A DNA stretch of 64,000 nucleotides, taken from positions 1-64,000 of the forward strand of contig JAPYMA010000300.1 of NCBI GenBank assembly GCA_035041965.1, written 5' to 3'. Under the pieces are notes generated by a model, which searched no databases, was not told the origin of the DNA, and saw nothing but the letters and a program-made list of their open reading frames with translations. The stretch comes from Anisakis pegreffii. Lineage: Eukaryota; Nematoda; Chromadorea; Rhabditida; Anisakidae. The position numbers were made by a program, and so were the translations under genes. Every line of letters begins with the position of its first letter. Within the stretch, counting starts at the first letter, position 1. Shown here in pieces: positions 63,211 through 64,000 of the stretch.

Positions 63211-63790
63211 ATGATCTCTAGAAATGATCATTACGGTTAAAATCATTGCGTTGATTCATTTCGACCATTTTCTCTGAATCCTTCTTTCGATGCTTCTTGC
63301 TCTTTTCATGTTTGGATCGTCGAGAAGGCTTCTGAACCGATCTCTTCATATTACTATCAATCAAAATCAGATGTAACAGTTTGGTGCAATGTAAAGATAT
63401 TTAGGATATGTATTGTTTGCTCCTAACAAATTCGTTACTTGCTGATTCTCACAGGAAATGTTGACTGTGAAGCTAAAAAATAAACTGTCTTCTTCATTTG
63501 CCGGAGTTGCATATCAGTTAAGCAGAGATATGATTGTTACCAATGATCTCCAATCAATATACTTTAAGAAATCAGCTAAGCACTCTTGAGATCTGGTAGC
63601 CATAATCCTTTTTTCAATAAACAGATAGTGTTTTGGCATAAAGAGGAATAAGATTTCATTCGATTGATTTTCTCACTTTATCTGAGCTCTTTTTGCTTCT
63701 TTCATGCTCCTTCTCTTGCTCGCATGAACTCTTCATGATTTCTTTTGACGTTGAGTTATGTCTTTCAAGAGATGCCTCATGATTCTCTTA
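63211..63790 (-). CDS. lysine/serine-rich protein exons (partial)
   Basis: Two highly charged minus-strand exons: 63790-63676 (STSKEIMKSSCEQEKEHERS, ending AAA|GTGAGA) and about 63358 to 63211 (SRRSKHEKSKKHRKKDSEK, ending in TAG). Composition resembles the disordered tails of nuclear or RNA-processing proteins, but nothing more specific can be said. The two exons do not join directly in one phase, so an intermediate exon is missing. The gene probably continues beyond the window's right end. Confidence 0.3.
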
Positions 63791-64000
63791 AATAAGATCA
63801 TCCTTAAACTGATCAGCACTGATTGCTTACCCTGATCAGCAAATTGATCAGCAATGATCATTCTCAAATCAATGTAAAATCATCAATGAGCATTCTTCCT
63901 TCACGGCTACATTTATGAGATAACGTTCTTCAAACATTGCAAATACAATAGTTCAGCATGAAGAAAATGAATAAAATTAAACTTAAAATCCTCTTTCGAC
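63791..64000. other. window edge, nothing recognised
   Basis: AT-rich sequence with several TGATCA-containing repeats near 63800-63870. No coding evidence. Confidence 0.4.

Overview
The window is AT-rich eukaryotic DNA and almost certainly comes from a nematode. Genes are split by introns whose 3' ends read TTTCAG, several start codons lie just behind a TTTCAG that could accept a spliced leader, and the families fit worms: an FMRFamide-type peptide receptor, pepsin-like aspartic proteases, a sigma-class GST, an LC3/LGG-2-like protein and a small casein-kinase-1/TTBK-like kinase. I cannot name the species. There is no rRNA, no CRISPR, no bacterial operon and no canonical tRNA. All gene models below were spliced by eye; where exon lengths, phases and family motifs agree I give high confidence.

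Layout. 1-15.9 kb is gene-poor: one doubtful small minus gene (455-813), a non-autonomous hAT-like element (3554-4315), a perfect 49-bp inverted repeat (8668-8779) and simple repeats. 15.97-24.96 kb (+) holds an eight-exon neuropeptide-type GPCR. 25.8-38.3 kb (-) holds two paralogous eight-exon aspartic protease genes flanking a ten-exon NUF2 kinetochore gene. The first protease has every catalytic element. The second is an intact gene in which both DTG motifs and the flap have been replaced, so it is probably a pseudoenzyme. 40.1-42.5 kb (-) is a sigma-type GST with an hAT-like element in its third intron. 43.4-43.6 kb (-) is a two-exon gene for a 53-residue microprotein. 45.9-47.3 kb (-) is a divergent ATG8/LC3-like gene. 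51.4-55.4 kb (+) is a HAD phosphatase followed by a small uncharacterised gene, possibly one operon. 56.3-58.4 kb (-) is a partly resolved signal-peptide/transmembrane gene, divergent from a TTBK-like kinase at 58.6-61.6 kb (+) whose fourth intron carries the third hAT-like element. 62.1-63.8 kb (-) carries an unrecognised gene and lysine-rich exons.

The genes form no single pathway; they are ordinary neighbours in a worm genome (signalling, proteolysis, mitosis, detoxification, autophagy). The most noteworthy items are the degenerate aspartic protease, the LC3-like protein that ends directly in glycine, the short microprotein gene, the perfect inverted repeat holding a tRNA-like B box, and the hAT-like element family with two copies inside introns.
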